DNA from: an uncultured beta proteobacterium
Lineage (GTDB): Bacteria; Pseudomonadota; Gammaproteobacteria; Burkholderiales; Burkholderiaceae_C
Direction of reading: 5' to 3'
DNA length: 64,000 bases
NCBI GenBank assembly: GCA_903886275.1
Contig: CAISLN010000040.1
Location: 1 to 64,000 of the forward strand
Notes under the pieces: generated by a model
The model's database searches: none
What the model saw: only the letters and a program-made list of their open reading frames with translations
Told to the model about the DNA's origin: nothing
Position numbers and translations under genes: made by a program
In this document: positions 51,154-59,588 of the stretch, one piece after another
How positions within the stretch are numbered: the stretch's first letter is position 1
How the letters are laid out: each line of letters opens with the position of its first letter

Positions 51154-51381
51154 CTAGAAGCTTCGCTCGCTACCTCCCACTCCCGGCCCTCCGCCAGACG
51201 GGTTTTCGCGGCTTACCCCCTCCACATGATCTTTGATGAGCCGGATGCAATGTGTTGCCACGGCATCATCAAAATACCGGCGCTGCTGCTTCAACAAACT
51301 GCTTAGTTTCGTCAAAAAACTGATGGCCTGCTCGGACTCTTCGATCAAGGTCTTGGGTGAGTGCATGTTGGGCTGAATCAT
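51154..51381 (-). CDS. small hypothetical protein
   Basis: 75 residues. AGGAGA lies seven bases before the ATG, a good ribosome site. Residues about 10-55 look helical and charged (LIEESEQAISFLTKLSSLLK, RRYFDDAVATHCIRLIKDHV), while the C-terminal 20 residues are Gly/Ser-rich. No family was recognised. It lies between the regulator and ssb, on the ssb strand but with the ssb terminator between them. Confidence 0.4.
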   Translation of the reverse strand: MIQPNMHSPKTLIEESEQAISFLTKLSSLLKQQRRYFDDAVATHCIRLIKDHVEGVSRENPSGGGPGVGGSERSF

Positions 51382-51594
51382 GTGGCTTCTCCTAGATACG
51401 CAAGGAAGCGCAAGGCGCGTTGGGTGCCACCTAGCTTGCGGTGAAGCTTCGCGCCAAACGTCGATTCACCACTTCCGTTTTGTGCACAAGTGGACACAAT
51501 TCAAACAAATTTTTTGTCAACGCCATGGAGATTCAGCGACTGAAAACCCCTGCAATCAAGAGAAAAAACGCCGTACGAGCTGCAGTCTCTCAAT
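51382..51594. other. intergenic region upstream of the small hypothetical gene
   Basis: 213 bases before the ssb terminator. On the minus strand a TTGACA hexamer (51520-51515) could serve the small gene, but no good -10 follows at the right distance. No other structure seen. Confidence 0.3.
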
Positions 51595-51620
51595 GAAAAA
51601 GCCCTGAAATTTCAGGGCTC
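51595..51620 (-). terminator. rho-independent terminator of ssb
   Basis: A 20-base perfect palindrome (AGCCCTGAAA/TTTCAGGGCT, 51600-51619) followed on the minus strand by a T5 run, 36 bases beyond the ssb stop. Confidence 0.85.
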
Positions 51621-51655
51621 ATTTGCGTTTAAAAAGGCGCTGTGGCGCCGGTTGA

Positions 51656-52156
51656 TTAAAAGGGAATGTCGTCGTCCATGTCATCAAAGGCAGCGCGCGG
51701 GGCGGGCGCCTGGCGCGCTGCCACCGGAGCTGCAGCGCGGGGAGGCGGTGCCGGGCGGCGTGCCGGTGCGGAACGCTCGTCACCACCTTCGCCGCCGCCG
51801 TCACTGGGGCCGCCCATGCCCTCACGGCCGCCAAGCAACTGCAGTTCTGTGGCAACGATGTCCACGGTATTCTTTTCCACGCCGGCCTGGTCAATGTACT
51901 TGCCATATTTCAGACGCCCTTCCACATAGATGGGGCGGCCCTTGCGCACGTACTCGCCAGCGATTTCGGCCAGTCGGTCGTAGAAGGTGACACGGTGCCA
52001 CTGGGTGTCTTCAATAGTTTCACCGGTGTTCTTGTCCTTGCGCCGACTGCTGGTGGCCACGCTGACGTTGGCCACGGCTTGGCCGGAGGGTAGGTAGCGG
52101 ATTTCGGGGTCGCGGCCGCAATTGCCGACCAGAATGACTTTGTTAACGGATGCCAT
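51656..52156 (-). CDS. ssb: single-stranded DNA-binding protein
   Basis: 166 residues from [20 protein letters not shown]. An N-terminal OB fold ([20 protein letters not shown]) to about residue 110 is followed by a Gly/Ala/Pro/Arg-rich linker and the acidic tip DMDDDIPF that recruits repair and replication partners. Upstream in-frame codons are rejected because GGAGAA lies seven bases before this ATG. Divergent from uvrA. Confidence 0.96.
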   Translation of the reverse strand: MASVNKVILVGNCGRDPEIRYLPSGQAVANVSVATSSRRKDKNTGETIEDTQWHRVTFYDRLAEIAGEYVRKGRPIYVEGRLKYGKYIDQAGVEKNTVDIVATELQLLGGREGMGGPSDGGGEGGDERSAPARRPAPPPRAAAPVAARQAPAPRAAFDDMDDDIPF

Positions 52157-52321
52157 GGTTTTCTCCAGAATGTGGGAGGGATTATCCAGACTTTGAAGCC
52201 AAACCGGCAGGACAGGCAACAAACGCCCGAAACAGCTCCCTTCACGGTGATGCGAGGGTCAATCTACGGGCGCTTCGCTTACTGTCTATCATGGAGGGTT
52301 GTTTTCCACCCGGCCACTGCT

Positions 52322-55300
52322 TTGAATTTTCCTACCGACGCTCCCCACCTAGCCACCACAGACCAGGGCCAATACCTGGGCCGCGCCCTGCAGCAGCAAA
52401 GCATCAGCATCCGGGGGGCACGCACGCACAACCTGAAGAACATAGACCTGGACATCCCGCGCAACCAGTTGGTGGTGATCACGGGCCTCTCCGGCTCCGG
52501 CAAGTCCAGCCTGGCCTTTGACACGCTGTACGCCGAAGGGCAGCGCCGCTATGTGGAAAGCCTGTCCACCTACGCGCGCCAGTTCCTGCAGGTGATGGAC
52601 AAGCCCGATGTGGACATGATCGAGGGCCTCTCGCCCGCCATCTCCATCGAGCAAAAGGCCACCAGCCACAACCCGCGCTCCACCGTGGGCACGGTGACCG
52701 AGATCCACGACTACCTGCGCCTGCTGTTTGCCCGCGCCGGCACGCCCTACTGCCCCGAGCACCAGCTGCCGCTGCAAAGCCAGACCGTCAGCCAGATGGT
52801 GGACGCCGTGCTGGCCCTGCCAGACGACACGCGGCTGATGATTTTGGCCCCGGTGGCCCGCGAAAAAAAGGGCGAGTTTCTGGACGTGTTTGCCGACATG
52901 CAGGCCCAGGGCTATGTGCGCTTTCGCGTCAACGGCGTGGTGTTTGAATACGATGACCTGCCCAAGTTGAAGAAGACCGAGAAGCACGACATCGACGTGG
53001 TGATAGACCGCGTGAAGGTGCGGCCCGAGGCGCGCGTTTCTGCGACGGCTGCGGCACAGACGCCCGTTGCGCCCATCGACGCCCTAGCGGCCGCCCTCGG
53101 CCCCGCCGCCAGCGCCCCGGCCCCCGGCTTGCGCCAGCGCCTGGCAGAAAGCTTCGAGGCCGCACTGCGACTGGCCCAGGGCCGTGCCATTGCGCTGGAA
53201 ATGGACTCGCCCAAGGCGGCCGAAAGCGGCAAGCAGGTGGAGCATCTGTTCAACGCCAAGTTCGCCTGCCCGGTGTGCAGCTACTCCATCAGCGAGCTGG
53301 AGCCGCGGCTGTTTTCCTTCAACTCGCCGGTAGGCGCCTGCCCGAGCTGCGATGGCCTAGGCCAGCAGGAATTTTTTGATCCGGAGCGCGTGGTGGCCTT
53401 CCCCACGTTGAGCCTGGCCAGCGGCGCCATAAAGGGCTGGGACCGACGCAACGGCTATTACTTCTCCATGCTAGAGAGCCTGGCCAAACACTACAAGTTT
53501 GATATCGACCAGGGCTTTGACACCCTTCCAGACGCCGTGCGCCATGCGATCCTGCAAGGCTCTGGCGAGGAGGAAATCAAGTTCCATTACGTGGTGGACT
53601 CCGGCGCGTCTCAGGGCAAGAAGCTGGCCAAGAAGCACCCCTTCGAGGGCATCATCCCCAACATGCAGCGGCGCTACCGCGAGACCGATTCGGCCCTGGT
53701 GCGAGAAGACCTGGCGCGTCTGCGCAGCACCCAGCATTGCCCGGACTGCGACGGCAGCCGTCTGCGCATCGAGGCGCGCAACGTCAAAATTGGCGAGGGC
53801 GATCAGGCCCGCGCCATTTTCGAGATCAGCCGCGCCACGCTGCGCGAAAGCTTTGCCTACTTCAACACCCTGACCATGCACGGCTCGCGCGGCGAGATTG
53901 CCTCCAAGGTAATACGCGAGGTAGGCCTTCGCCTGAAGTTCCTTAACGACGTGGGCCTGAACTACCTCAGTCTGGACCGCAGCGCGGAGACGCTGAGCGG
54001 CGGCGAATCGCAGCGCATACGCCTGGCATCACAAATCGGCTCGGGCCTGACCGGCGTGATGTATGTGCTGGACGAGCCCAGCATCGGCCTGCACCAGCGC
54101 GACAACGACCGCCTGATAGAGACCTTGAAGCACCTGCGCGACATCGGCAACAGCGTGCTGGTGGTGGAGCACGACGAGGACATGATGCGCGCCGCCGACC
54201 ATGTGATCGACATGGGGCCGGGCGCGGGCATCCACGGCGGGCGCGTGATTGCGCAGGGCACGTTTGACGACGTGAAGGCTTGCCCAGAATCGCTGACCGG
54301 CCAGTACCTTGCGGGAACCATGAAGATCGAAGTGCCCAAGCGCCGCACCCCATGGCTGCCGACGCTGCAACCCACCGCCGCAGAGAAGAAAGTGGTCGCC
54401 AAGGGCGCACCCAGCAAGGCGGCCCTGGCCTGGGCCGAGCGCAACGCGGCGCATCTCGCCACACAGGGCGACCTGCAGGCCATTCGCATCGTCGGCGCAA
54501 GCGGCCACAACCTCAAAAACGTGAGTGCCGATTTTCCGGTCGGGCTGCTGACCTGCGTCACCGGCGTCTCGGGCTCCGGCAAATCCACCCTGGTCAATGA
54601 CACGCTGTACACGGCCGTTGCGCGCCAACTCTACCGCGCGCACGACGAACCCGCGCCGCATGAAGCCATCGAAGGCATTGAGCATTTCGACAAGGTCATC
54701 AATGTGGACCAGTCGCCCATTGGCCGCACGCCGCGCAGCAACCCTGCCACCTACACCGGCCTGTTCACCCCCATCCGCGAGCTGCTGGCCGAGGTGCCCA
54801 TGGCACGCGAGCGCGGTTACAGCGGCGGGCGCTTCAGCTTCAATGTGGCGGGTGGCCGCTGCGAGGCCTGCCAGGGCGACGGTATGGTGAAGGTGGAGAT
54901 GCACTTTCTGCCCGACGTCTATGTGCCCTGCGATGTCTGCGCCGGCATGCGCTACAACCGCGAGACGCTCGAAGTGCTCTACAAGGGCAAGAACATCGCG
55001 CAGATTCTGGAGCTCACGGTCGAGGCGGCTTTTGATTTCTTCCAGGCCGTGCCCACCATCGCGCGCAAGCTGCAAACCCTGCTCGATGTGGGGCTCTCCT
55101 ACATCAAGCTCGGCCAAGCCGCCACCACCCTGTCGGGGGGTGAGGCGCAGCGCGTCAAGCTGGCCCTCGAACTCTCCAAACGCGACACCGGTCGCACCCT
55201 CTACATCCTGGACGAACCCACCACCGGCCTGCACTTTGCCGACATTGCGCTGCTGCTCAAAGTGCTGCACCAGTTGCGCGACGCCGGCAACACCATCGTG

Positions 55301-55465
55301 GTGATCGAGCACAACCTGGACGTCATCAAGACGGCCGACTGGCTGATCGACATGGGGCCTGAGGGCGGCTCCGGTGGCGGCACCGTGGTGGGCGTGGGCA
55401 CGCCGGAAGACATTGCGGCGAATCCGGCCAGCTTTACCGGGCGCTATCTGGCGAAGTTGCTGTAA
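52322..55465 (+). CDS. uvrA: excinuclease ABC subunit A
   Basis: About 1047 residues. [20 protein letters not shown] opens the first ATPase; [11 protein letters not shown] and [11 protein letters not shown] are the Walker A loops, [13 protein letters not shown] and [13 protein letters not shown] the signatures, and CPVCSYS, CPSCDG and CEACQGDG the zinc fingers. An Ala/Pro-rich insertion near residues 240-285 makes it longer than the 940-residue enteric form. The start is uncertain: no ATG or GTG lies between 52253 and the conserved core; TTG at 52322 is nearest, ATG at 52250 is the alternative. Damage recognition in nucleotide excision repair. Confidence 0.95.
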   Translation: MNFPTDAPHLATTDQGQYLGRALQQQSISIRGARTHNLKNIDLDIPRNQLVVITGLSGSGKSSLAFDTLYAEGQRRYVESLSTYARQFLQVMDKPDVDMIEGLSPAISIEQKATSHNPRSTVGTVTEIHDYLRLLFARAGTPYCPEHQLPLQSQTVSQMVDAVLALPDDTRLMILAPVAREKKGEFLDVFADMQAQGYVRFRVNGVVFEYDDLPKLKKTEKHDIDVVIDRVKVRPEARVSATAAAQTPVAPIDALAAALGPAASAPAPGLRQRLAESFEAALRLAQGRAIALEMDSPKAAESGKQVEHLFNAKFACPVCSYSISELEPRLFSFNSPVGACPSCDGLGQQEFFDPERVVAFPTLSLASGAIKGWDRRNGYYFSMLESLAKHYKFDIDQGFDTLPDAVRHAILQGSGEEEIKFHYVVDSGASQGKKLAKKHPFEGIIPNMQRRYRETDSALVREDLARLRSTQHCPDCDGSRLRIEARNVKIGEGDQARAIFEISRATLRESFAYFNTLTMHGSRGEIASKVIREVGLRLKFLNDVGLNYLSLDRSAETLSGGESQRIRLASQIGSGLTGVMYVLDEPSIGLHQRDNDRLIETLKHLRDIGNSVLVVEHDEDMMRAADHVIDMGPGAGIHGGRVIAQGTFDDVKACPESLTGQYLAGTMKIEVPKRRTPWLPTLQPTAAEKKVVAKGAPSKAALAWAERNAAHLATQGDLQAIRIVGASGHNLKNVSADFPVGLLTCVTGVSGSGKSTLVNDTLYTAVARQLYRAHDEPAPHEAIEGIEHFDKVINVDQSPIGRTPRSNPATYTGLFTPIRELLAEVPMARERGYSGGRFSFNVAGGRCEACQGDGMVKVEMHFLPDVYVPCDVCAGMRYNRETLEVLYKGKNIAQILELTVEAAFDFFQAVPTIARKLQTLLDVGLSYIKLGQAATTLSGGEAQRVKLALELSKRDTGRTLYILDEPTTGLHFADIALLLKVLHQLRDAGNTIVVIEHNLDVIKTADWLIDMGPEGGSGGGTVVGVGTPEDIAANPASFTGRYLAKLL

Positions 55466-55469
55466 GGCT

Positions 55470-56438
55470 TCAGGCGGCGCATTGCGTCGCACGAATGCCC
55501 CAGGCAAACGGGTCGGCCTCGTCCATCAAGAGCGTGGCCTCGGCGCAGACAGAGGCGCTGCCGCGCAGCGTGGGGATGATGCGTGCGCCCTCGTCCGCTT
55601 CGCCCGACATGCGCTCATACGAAGCCTGAAAGCGGCTGCCAATCACGCTGGCCTGCGTCCATACCTCGCCGGGCGCCAGCTTGCCGTCTGCTGCCAGACA
55701 GGCCAGCTTGGCGCTGGTGCCCGTGCCGCAGGGTGAGCGGTCATAGGCATTGCCGGGGCAGAGCACGAAGTTGCGGCTGTCGGCGCCCTGTGGGTCCGGT
55801 GCGAACAGTTCGATGTGGTCGATCTCGGCACCGTCGGCACCACTGATGCCGTTCGACACCAGCGCCTGGCGCATCTTCACCGTGTAGTCGGTCAGCACGG
55901 TGGCGTTGTCCAGCGCGATGCGCTGGCCATGGTCGCTGACCAAGAAGAACCAGTTGCCGCCCCAGGCCACATCGCCATGCACCACACCAAAGCCCGGCAG
56001 GTCCAGCGCCACCTGTTTCAGATGCCGGTAGGCGGGGACATTGCGCACGCTGACCGTGCCGTCCTCGTGCAGGGTGGCGATCACATCACCCACCGGCGTT
56101 TCTATGACATGCACGCCCGGGCCTATGCGGCCCATGTGCGCCAGCGTCACCACCAGGCCTATGGTGCCGTGGCCGCACATATTGAGGTAACCGGCGTTGT
56201 TGAAGAAGATGACACCGGCCGCAGCCTCCTTTGACACCGGCTCGCACAGCAGCGCACCCACAATCACGTCGTTGCCGCGCGGCTCCAGCACCGTGGCGGC
56301 GCGCCAGTCGTCAAACTGCGCCGCCAGAATCGCTTTGCGCTCGGCCATGCTGCCACGGCCCAGGTCCGGGAACCCATCCACCACCAGACGCGTGGGTTCA
56401 CCGCCGGTGTGTGAGTCAATCACGCTGATGCGCTTCAT
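55470..56438 (-). CDS. 4-hydroxyproline 2-epimerase (proline racemase family)
   Basis: 322 residues. MCGHGTIG and [10 protein letters not shown] carry the two catalytic Cys of the proline racemase fold; [18 protein letters not shown] at the start and the GTG context favour hydroxyproline epimerase (LhpA/HypE-type) over true proline racemase. It converts trans-4-hydroxy-L-proline to cis-4-hydroxy-D-proline. Ten bases after the DapA-family gene that serves a later step of the same pathway. Its stop is four bases from that of uvrA. Confidence 0.87.
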   Translation of the reverse strand: MKRISVIDSHTGGEPTRLVVDGFPDLGRGSMAERKAILAAQFDDWRAATVLEPRGNDVIVGALLCEPVSKEAAAGVIFFNNAGYLNMCGHGTIGLVVTLAHMGRIGPGVHVIETPVGDVIATLHEDGTVSVRNVPAYRHLKQVALDLPGFGVVHGDVAWGGNWFFLVSDHGQRIALDNATVLTDYTVKMRQALVSNGISGADGAEIDHIELFAPDPQGADSRNFVLCPGNAYDRSPCGTGTSAKLACLAADGKLAPGEVWTQASVIGSRFQASYERMSGEADEGARIIPTLRGSASVCAEATLLMDEADPFAWGIRATQCAA

Positions 56439-56447
56439 GGTCTGCCC

Positions 56448-57362
56448 TTACATCACCGATTGGTATTTGGTCGGGCGTGTAGCCAGGGCCTTGGCCACAA
56501 CCGCCTCCACATGGGCGCGCTCAGCGCCAATCAGCGGCAGGCGCGGACGGCGCACATGCTCGGTGCCCACACCCACCAGTGCATCGATCAATTTCAGGTT
56601 TTGCACCAGCTTGGTGGACACGTCCAGGTGCAGCATGGGCGTCATCCATTGGTACAGGGGCAGGGCCTCGGCAAAGTTGCCGGCCTTCATCAGGTCATAC
56701 AGGGCCACGGTCTCGCGCGGGAAGGCGCAGCCCACACCCGCCAGCAGGCCGTCGCAGCCCAGGGCCAGGCCTTCATAGGCCAGATCGTCCACACCCAGAA
56801 AGAGCTGGTAGCGCGTGCCCAGGGCGTTGCGCAAATCGGTGATGCGGCGGATGTTGTCGCTGCTCTCCTTGATGGCGTGTATCCACTGGCAATCGGCCAG
56901 CTCCTGCATGTGTTCGGGGCGCAGATCGACGCGGTAGGCCACCGGGTTGTTGTAGACCATGATGGGCTGCTGCGCGGCTTCTGCCATGGTGCGCACGTTG
57001 AGCATCGCTTCGCGCGCGTCGGCCACGTAGATGACGGAGGGCATGACCATAAAGCCCTGCACGCCGAGCTTGTTAGCGCCGTCGATATAGCGCAGAGCTT
57101 CGCGGGTGCTGGTCTCCGACACATTGGCCAGAACCGGCACGCGCCCGTCGGCGGCCTCCAGCGCGATCTGGGCCACCTGCAGCTTTTCTTCCAGCGTCAG
57201 GGTGCTGGCCTCGCCGAGCGAGCCGCAGGTCACCAGACCATGAACACCGTTGCGGATCTGGAAGTCGATGTGCCGCGCCGTACCCTCGGCGTTGATGCTT
57301 TCGTCCGCGTTGATCTTGGTGGTGATGGCGGGGAAGATGCCTTGCCAGGGGGTGTTTTTCAT
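56448..57362 (-). CDS. dihydrodipicolinate synthase family protein, probable pyrroline-4-hydroxy-2-carboxylate deaminase
   Basis: 304 residues in the DapA TIM barrel: TCGSLGEASTLTLEEK, VYNNPVAYRVD (conserved Tyr) and IHAIKESSDNIRRI (Schiff-base Lys). Adjacent to hydroxyproline epimerase, it best fits the LhpC/HypD-type deaminase that yields alpha-ketoglutarate semialdehyde. It is first after the palindromic operator and divergent from the GntR gene. Assignment depends on context; other DapA-family lyases look alike. Confidence 0.8.
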   Translation of the reverse strand: MKNTPWQGIFPAITTKINADESINAEGTARHIDFQIRNGVHGLVTCGSLGEASTLTLEEKLQVAQIALEAADGRVPVLANVSETSTREALRYIDGANKLGVQGFMVMPSVIYVADAREAMLNVRTMAEAAQQPIMVYNNPVAYRVDLRPEHMQELADCQWIHAIKESSDNIRRITDLRNALGTRYQLFLGVDDLAYEGLALGCDGLLAGVGCAFPRETVALYDLMKAGNFAEALPLYQWMTPMLHLDVSTKLVQNLKLIDALVGVGTEHVRRPRLPLIGAERAHVEAVVAKALATRPTKYQSVM

Positions 57363-57390
57363 GCAAATCCAGTGTCGGTTTAAATATGTT

Positions 57391-57404
57391 GCTAATATAT
57401 TAGC
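57391..57404. promoter_or_regulatory. palindromic operator between the hydroxyproline genes and gntR
   Basis: A perfect 14-base palindrome GCTAATATATTAGC at the centre of the 62-base divergent gap. Its size and position suit a dimeric GntR/FCD repressor controlling both directions. Confidence 0.7.
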
Positions 57405-57424
57405 TCAAATGTAAAAATCTCGCC

Positions 57425-58096
57425 ATGGCAACGACAAAAAAACCAAGCGCTGCATTGCAGCCCAAACGCCGCGCCGCCGATGTGGCCTACGAGACGTTGG
57501 AGACCCTGATCTCCACCCTGCAGTTGCAGCCCGGCGCACAGGTAGTAGAGGCAGAACTGATGCAACGCACGCAACTCGGCCGCACACCGCTGCGCGAGGC
57601 GTTATTGCGCATGGTCTCCACCGGCCTGATCGTGCAGCAGCCGCGCCGGGGTCTGTTGATTTCCGGCATCGATCTGGCCGACCATCTGGACGTGGTGCAA
57701 ACCCGCCGGGTGCTGGAATGCCTGATTGCCGCCTGCTCGGCGCGCCGGGCCAGCGAACAGCAGCGCAAGGACATCTTGCTGTGCGCCAAGCGCATGGTGA
57801 AAGCCGCCAAGGCCGACAGGCTCGACGACTATATGCAGGCGGACATTGAGCTGGACCGCGTCAACCACGCCGCCAGCCAGAACTACTCCGCAGTCAAGGC
57901 CGTGGTGCCGCTGATCGTGCAGTGTCGGCGCTTCTGGTACGCCTATCGCCATGCCGGCGACATTGCCGAAGGGGCAGCCGCGCACCTGCAGTTGGCCAAG
58001 GGCATTGCCTCTGGCGATGAGGCCCAGGCGGTAGCCGGAGCCGAGCGGCTCAGCGACTACCTGCAGGGCTTTACGGAAAGAGTCATCGCGAACTAA
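57425..58096 (+). CDS. GntR-family (FCD) transcriptional regulator
   Basis: 223 residues. N-terminal winged helix (QRTQLGRTPLREALLRMVST, GLIVQQPRRGLLI) and an all-helical FCD ligand domain (RVLECLIAACSARRA, DRVNHAASQNYSAVKAVVPL). Divergent from the hydroxyproline genes, so probably their inducer-controlled repressor. Its stop codon overlaps the stop of the DUF1501 gene by four bases. Confidence 0.88.
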   Translation: MATTKKPSAALQPKRRAADVAYETLETLISTLQLQPGAQVVEAELMQRTQLGRTPLREALLRMVSTGLIVQQPRRGLLISGIDLADHLDVVQTRRVLECLIAACSARRASEQQRKDILLCAKRMVKAAKADRLDDYMQADIELDRVNHAASQNYSAVKAVVPLIVQCRRFWYAYRHAGDIAEGAAAHLQLAKGIASGDEAQAVAGAERLSDYLQGFTERVIAN

Positions 58097-59580
58097 GCCA
58101 TAAACCCCAGGTCCACCGGATAGCCTGCTGCGCCAAAATTACCTATCTTGGGCAGTACCCCGGCCATCTCGGAGGCGCTCACGCCGAACCATTGGGCCAG
58201 GGTGGCTGCGTACTGGTCTACCGAGGTGCTGGGCAGCAAGCGGCCCTGCCCCACATGCCACTGGTTTTGCGGCAGGTAAATGCCGCTGCTGTCCTTGACA
58301 TCGGCCACGCTCACCGGTGGCGCAGTGCCATAAAACTTTTGGCCATTCACCGCGCCGCCCACCACAAAATGGTGGCTGCCCCAGCCGTGGTCAGAGCCAT
58401 CCCCGTTGGACGCCAGGGTGCGGCCAAAGTCAGAGGCGGTAAACGCCGTCACCTGGTTCGCCACGCCCAGCTCGGCGGTAGCGGCGTAGAAGGCGGCCAT
58501 GGCCTCGCTGACCTTGGAGAGCAAAGGGCCATGGTCGCGGATCAGGTTGTCGTGCAGATCAAAGCCGCCCTGCGACACCAAAAATACCTGGCGCCTTGCG
58601 CCCAAGGTGCTACGGCCCTTGATCAGGCGCGCCACCATCGCCAACTGCTTTGCCAGGCTGTCGGCAGCAAAGACGGTAGTGGGCGGCGTAGCAGCCAAGG
58701 CGGAGCTAACCAATCCTTCGGCCGACAGTGCCCGCGTGCTGACCTTGTTGTATTCGCTCTCCAGAATGTGGCTGCGCGGCTGTTTGAGCAGGCTGTTCAT
58801 GGCGGCACTCACCGCCGTGGAGCCATAGACCGAGGCACCCGCCACTGCGGAATTGATCTTGATGGCACCGCCCGTGCTCACCTGGTATTGCAGCGCCTGA
58901 TCGCCCGACAAAAACACCGCATTGCCGGTGACCGCCATGCAGCTAAAGGTGGCCGCCTGGTTCAGGCTCAGCGCAAGGTCGGCCATATTGCCGCCCCAGC
59001 CCACAGTGGAGCCTTCGGGCGAGGAGGACTGCCAGATCGACTGCTGGTCGTTGTGCGAAAACAGCTGCGGCGGGCGCGGGTAGGCGACATGGTCGCTGCT
59101 GTTGTACTGGGCTCTGGTGAGCGGCTTGACCAGCGGGCCCACATTGAGCTGCACTGCGGCGTGCCCGGCATTGAACAGCCCAGCCATGGCGGCCATGCCG
59201 GGATTGAGCGCGAATTGGCGCGTGGCCAATCCCATTGCATCGGCAGGAGCCACGGTGGGCAGCAGCAGCGTGGCAGCCATGTCCGACTGACCCAGGGCGA
59301 TGCCACCGGCGCCGCGCCCAGCAGCGCCATTGCGGATGCTGCTGTAGAGGTCGTAGCTGGCGTTGTCATAGGGCACCACGGTGTTGGCGTAGTCATTGCC
59401 GCCGTACAGGAACACGCAGACCAATGCCTTGTAATCGCCCGCCGGGGCGTTGAAGGCCGCAGCCTCACCCATGGCGGCCAGGTTCAGCGCAAGGGGCAAG
59501 GCCGTGCCGCTGATTGCGAGTTGGCCGGCGCGCTTGAGAAAGGCGCGGCGTGAATGCAGATCGGGTTGAAGCAAATGCAT
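58093..59580 (-). CDS. Tat-exported DUF1501 protein
   Basis: 495 residues from MHLLQPDLHSRRAFLKRAG. SRRAFLK is a perfect twin-arginine motif followed by a moderate hydrophobic stretch, so it is probably exported folded. LVCVFLYGGNDYANTVVPYD and SDFGRTLASNGDGSDHGWGS with HFVVGG are DUF1501 hallmarks (sulfatase/alkaline phosphatase-like fold suspected). Eight bases after the DUF1800 gene, with which it is widely paired. Function unknown. Confidence 0.88.
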   Translation of the reverse strand: MHLLQPDLHSRRAFLKRAGQLAISGTALPLALNLAAMGEAAAFNAPAGDYKALVCVFLYGGNDYANTVVPYDNASYDLYSSIRNGAAGRGAGGIALGQSDMAATLLLPTVAPADAMGLATRQFALNPGMAAMAGLFNAGHAAVQLNVGPLVKPLTRAQYNSSDHVAYPRPPQLFSHNDQQSIWQSSSPEGSTVGWGGNMADLALSLNQAATFSCMAVTGNAVFLSGDQALQYQVSTGGAIKINSAVAGASVYGSTAVSAAMNSLLKQPRSHILESEYNKVSTRALSAEGLVSSALAATPPTTVFAADSLAKQLAMVARLIKGRSTLGARRQVFLVSQGGFDLHDNLIRDHGPLLSKVSEAMAAFYAATAELGVANQVTAFTASDFGRTLASNGDGSDHGWGSHHFVVGGAVNGQKFYGTAPPVSVADVKDSSGIYLPQNQWHVGQGRLLPSTSVDQYAATLAQWFGVSASEMAGVLPKIGNFGAAGYPVDLGFMA

Positions 59581-59588
59581 GGTGGTCT

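Noticed and set aside
50787..51306. Overlapping 119-codon (minus) and 132-codon (plus) frames after the Crp-type gene.
   Set aside because: No ribosome sites, no recognisable domains, and they overlap each other and the regulator's end; kept only as a region note.
52282..52297. Possible LexA box between ssb and uvrA (CTGT at 52282).
   Set aside because: The matching ACAG at the required 8-base spacing is absent (GAGG instead), so only a half-site is present.
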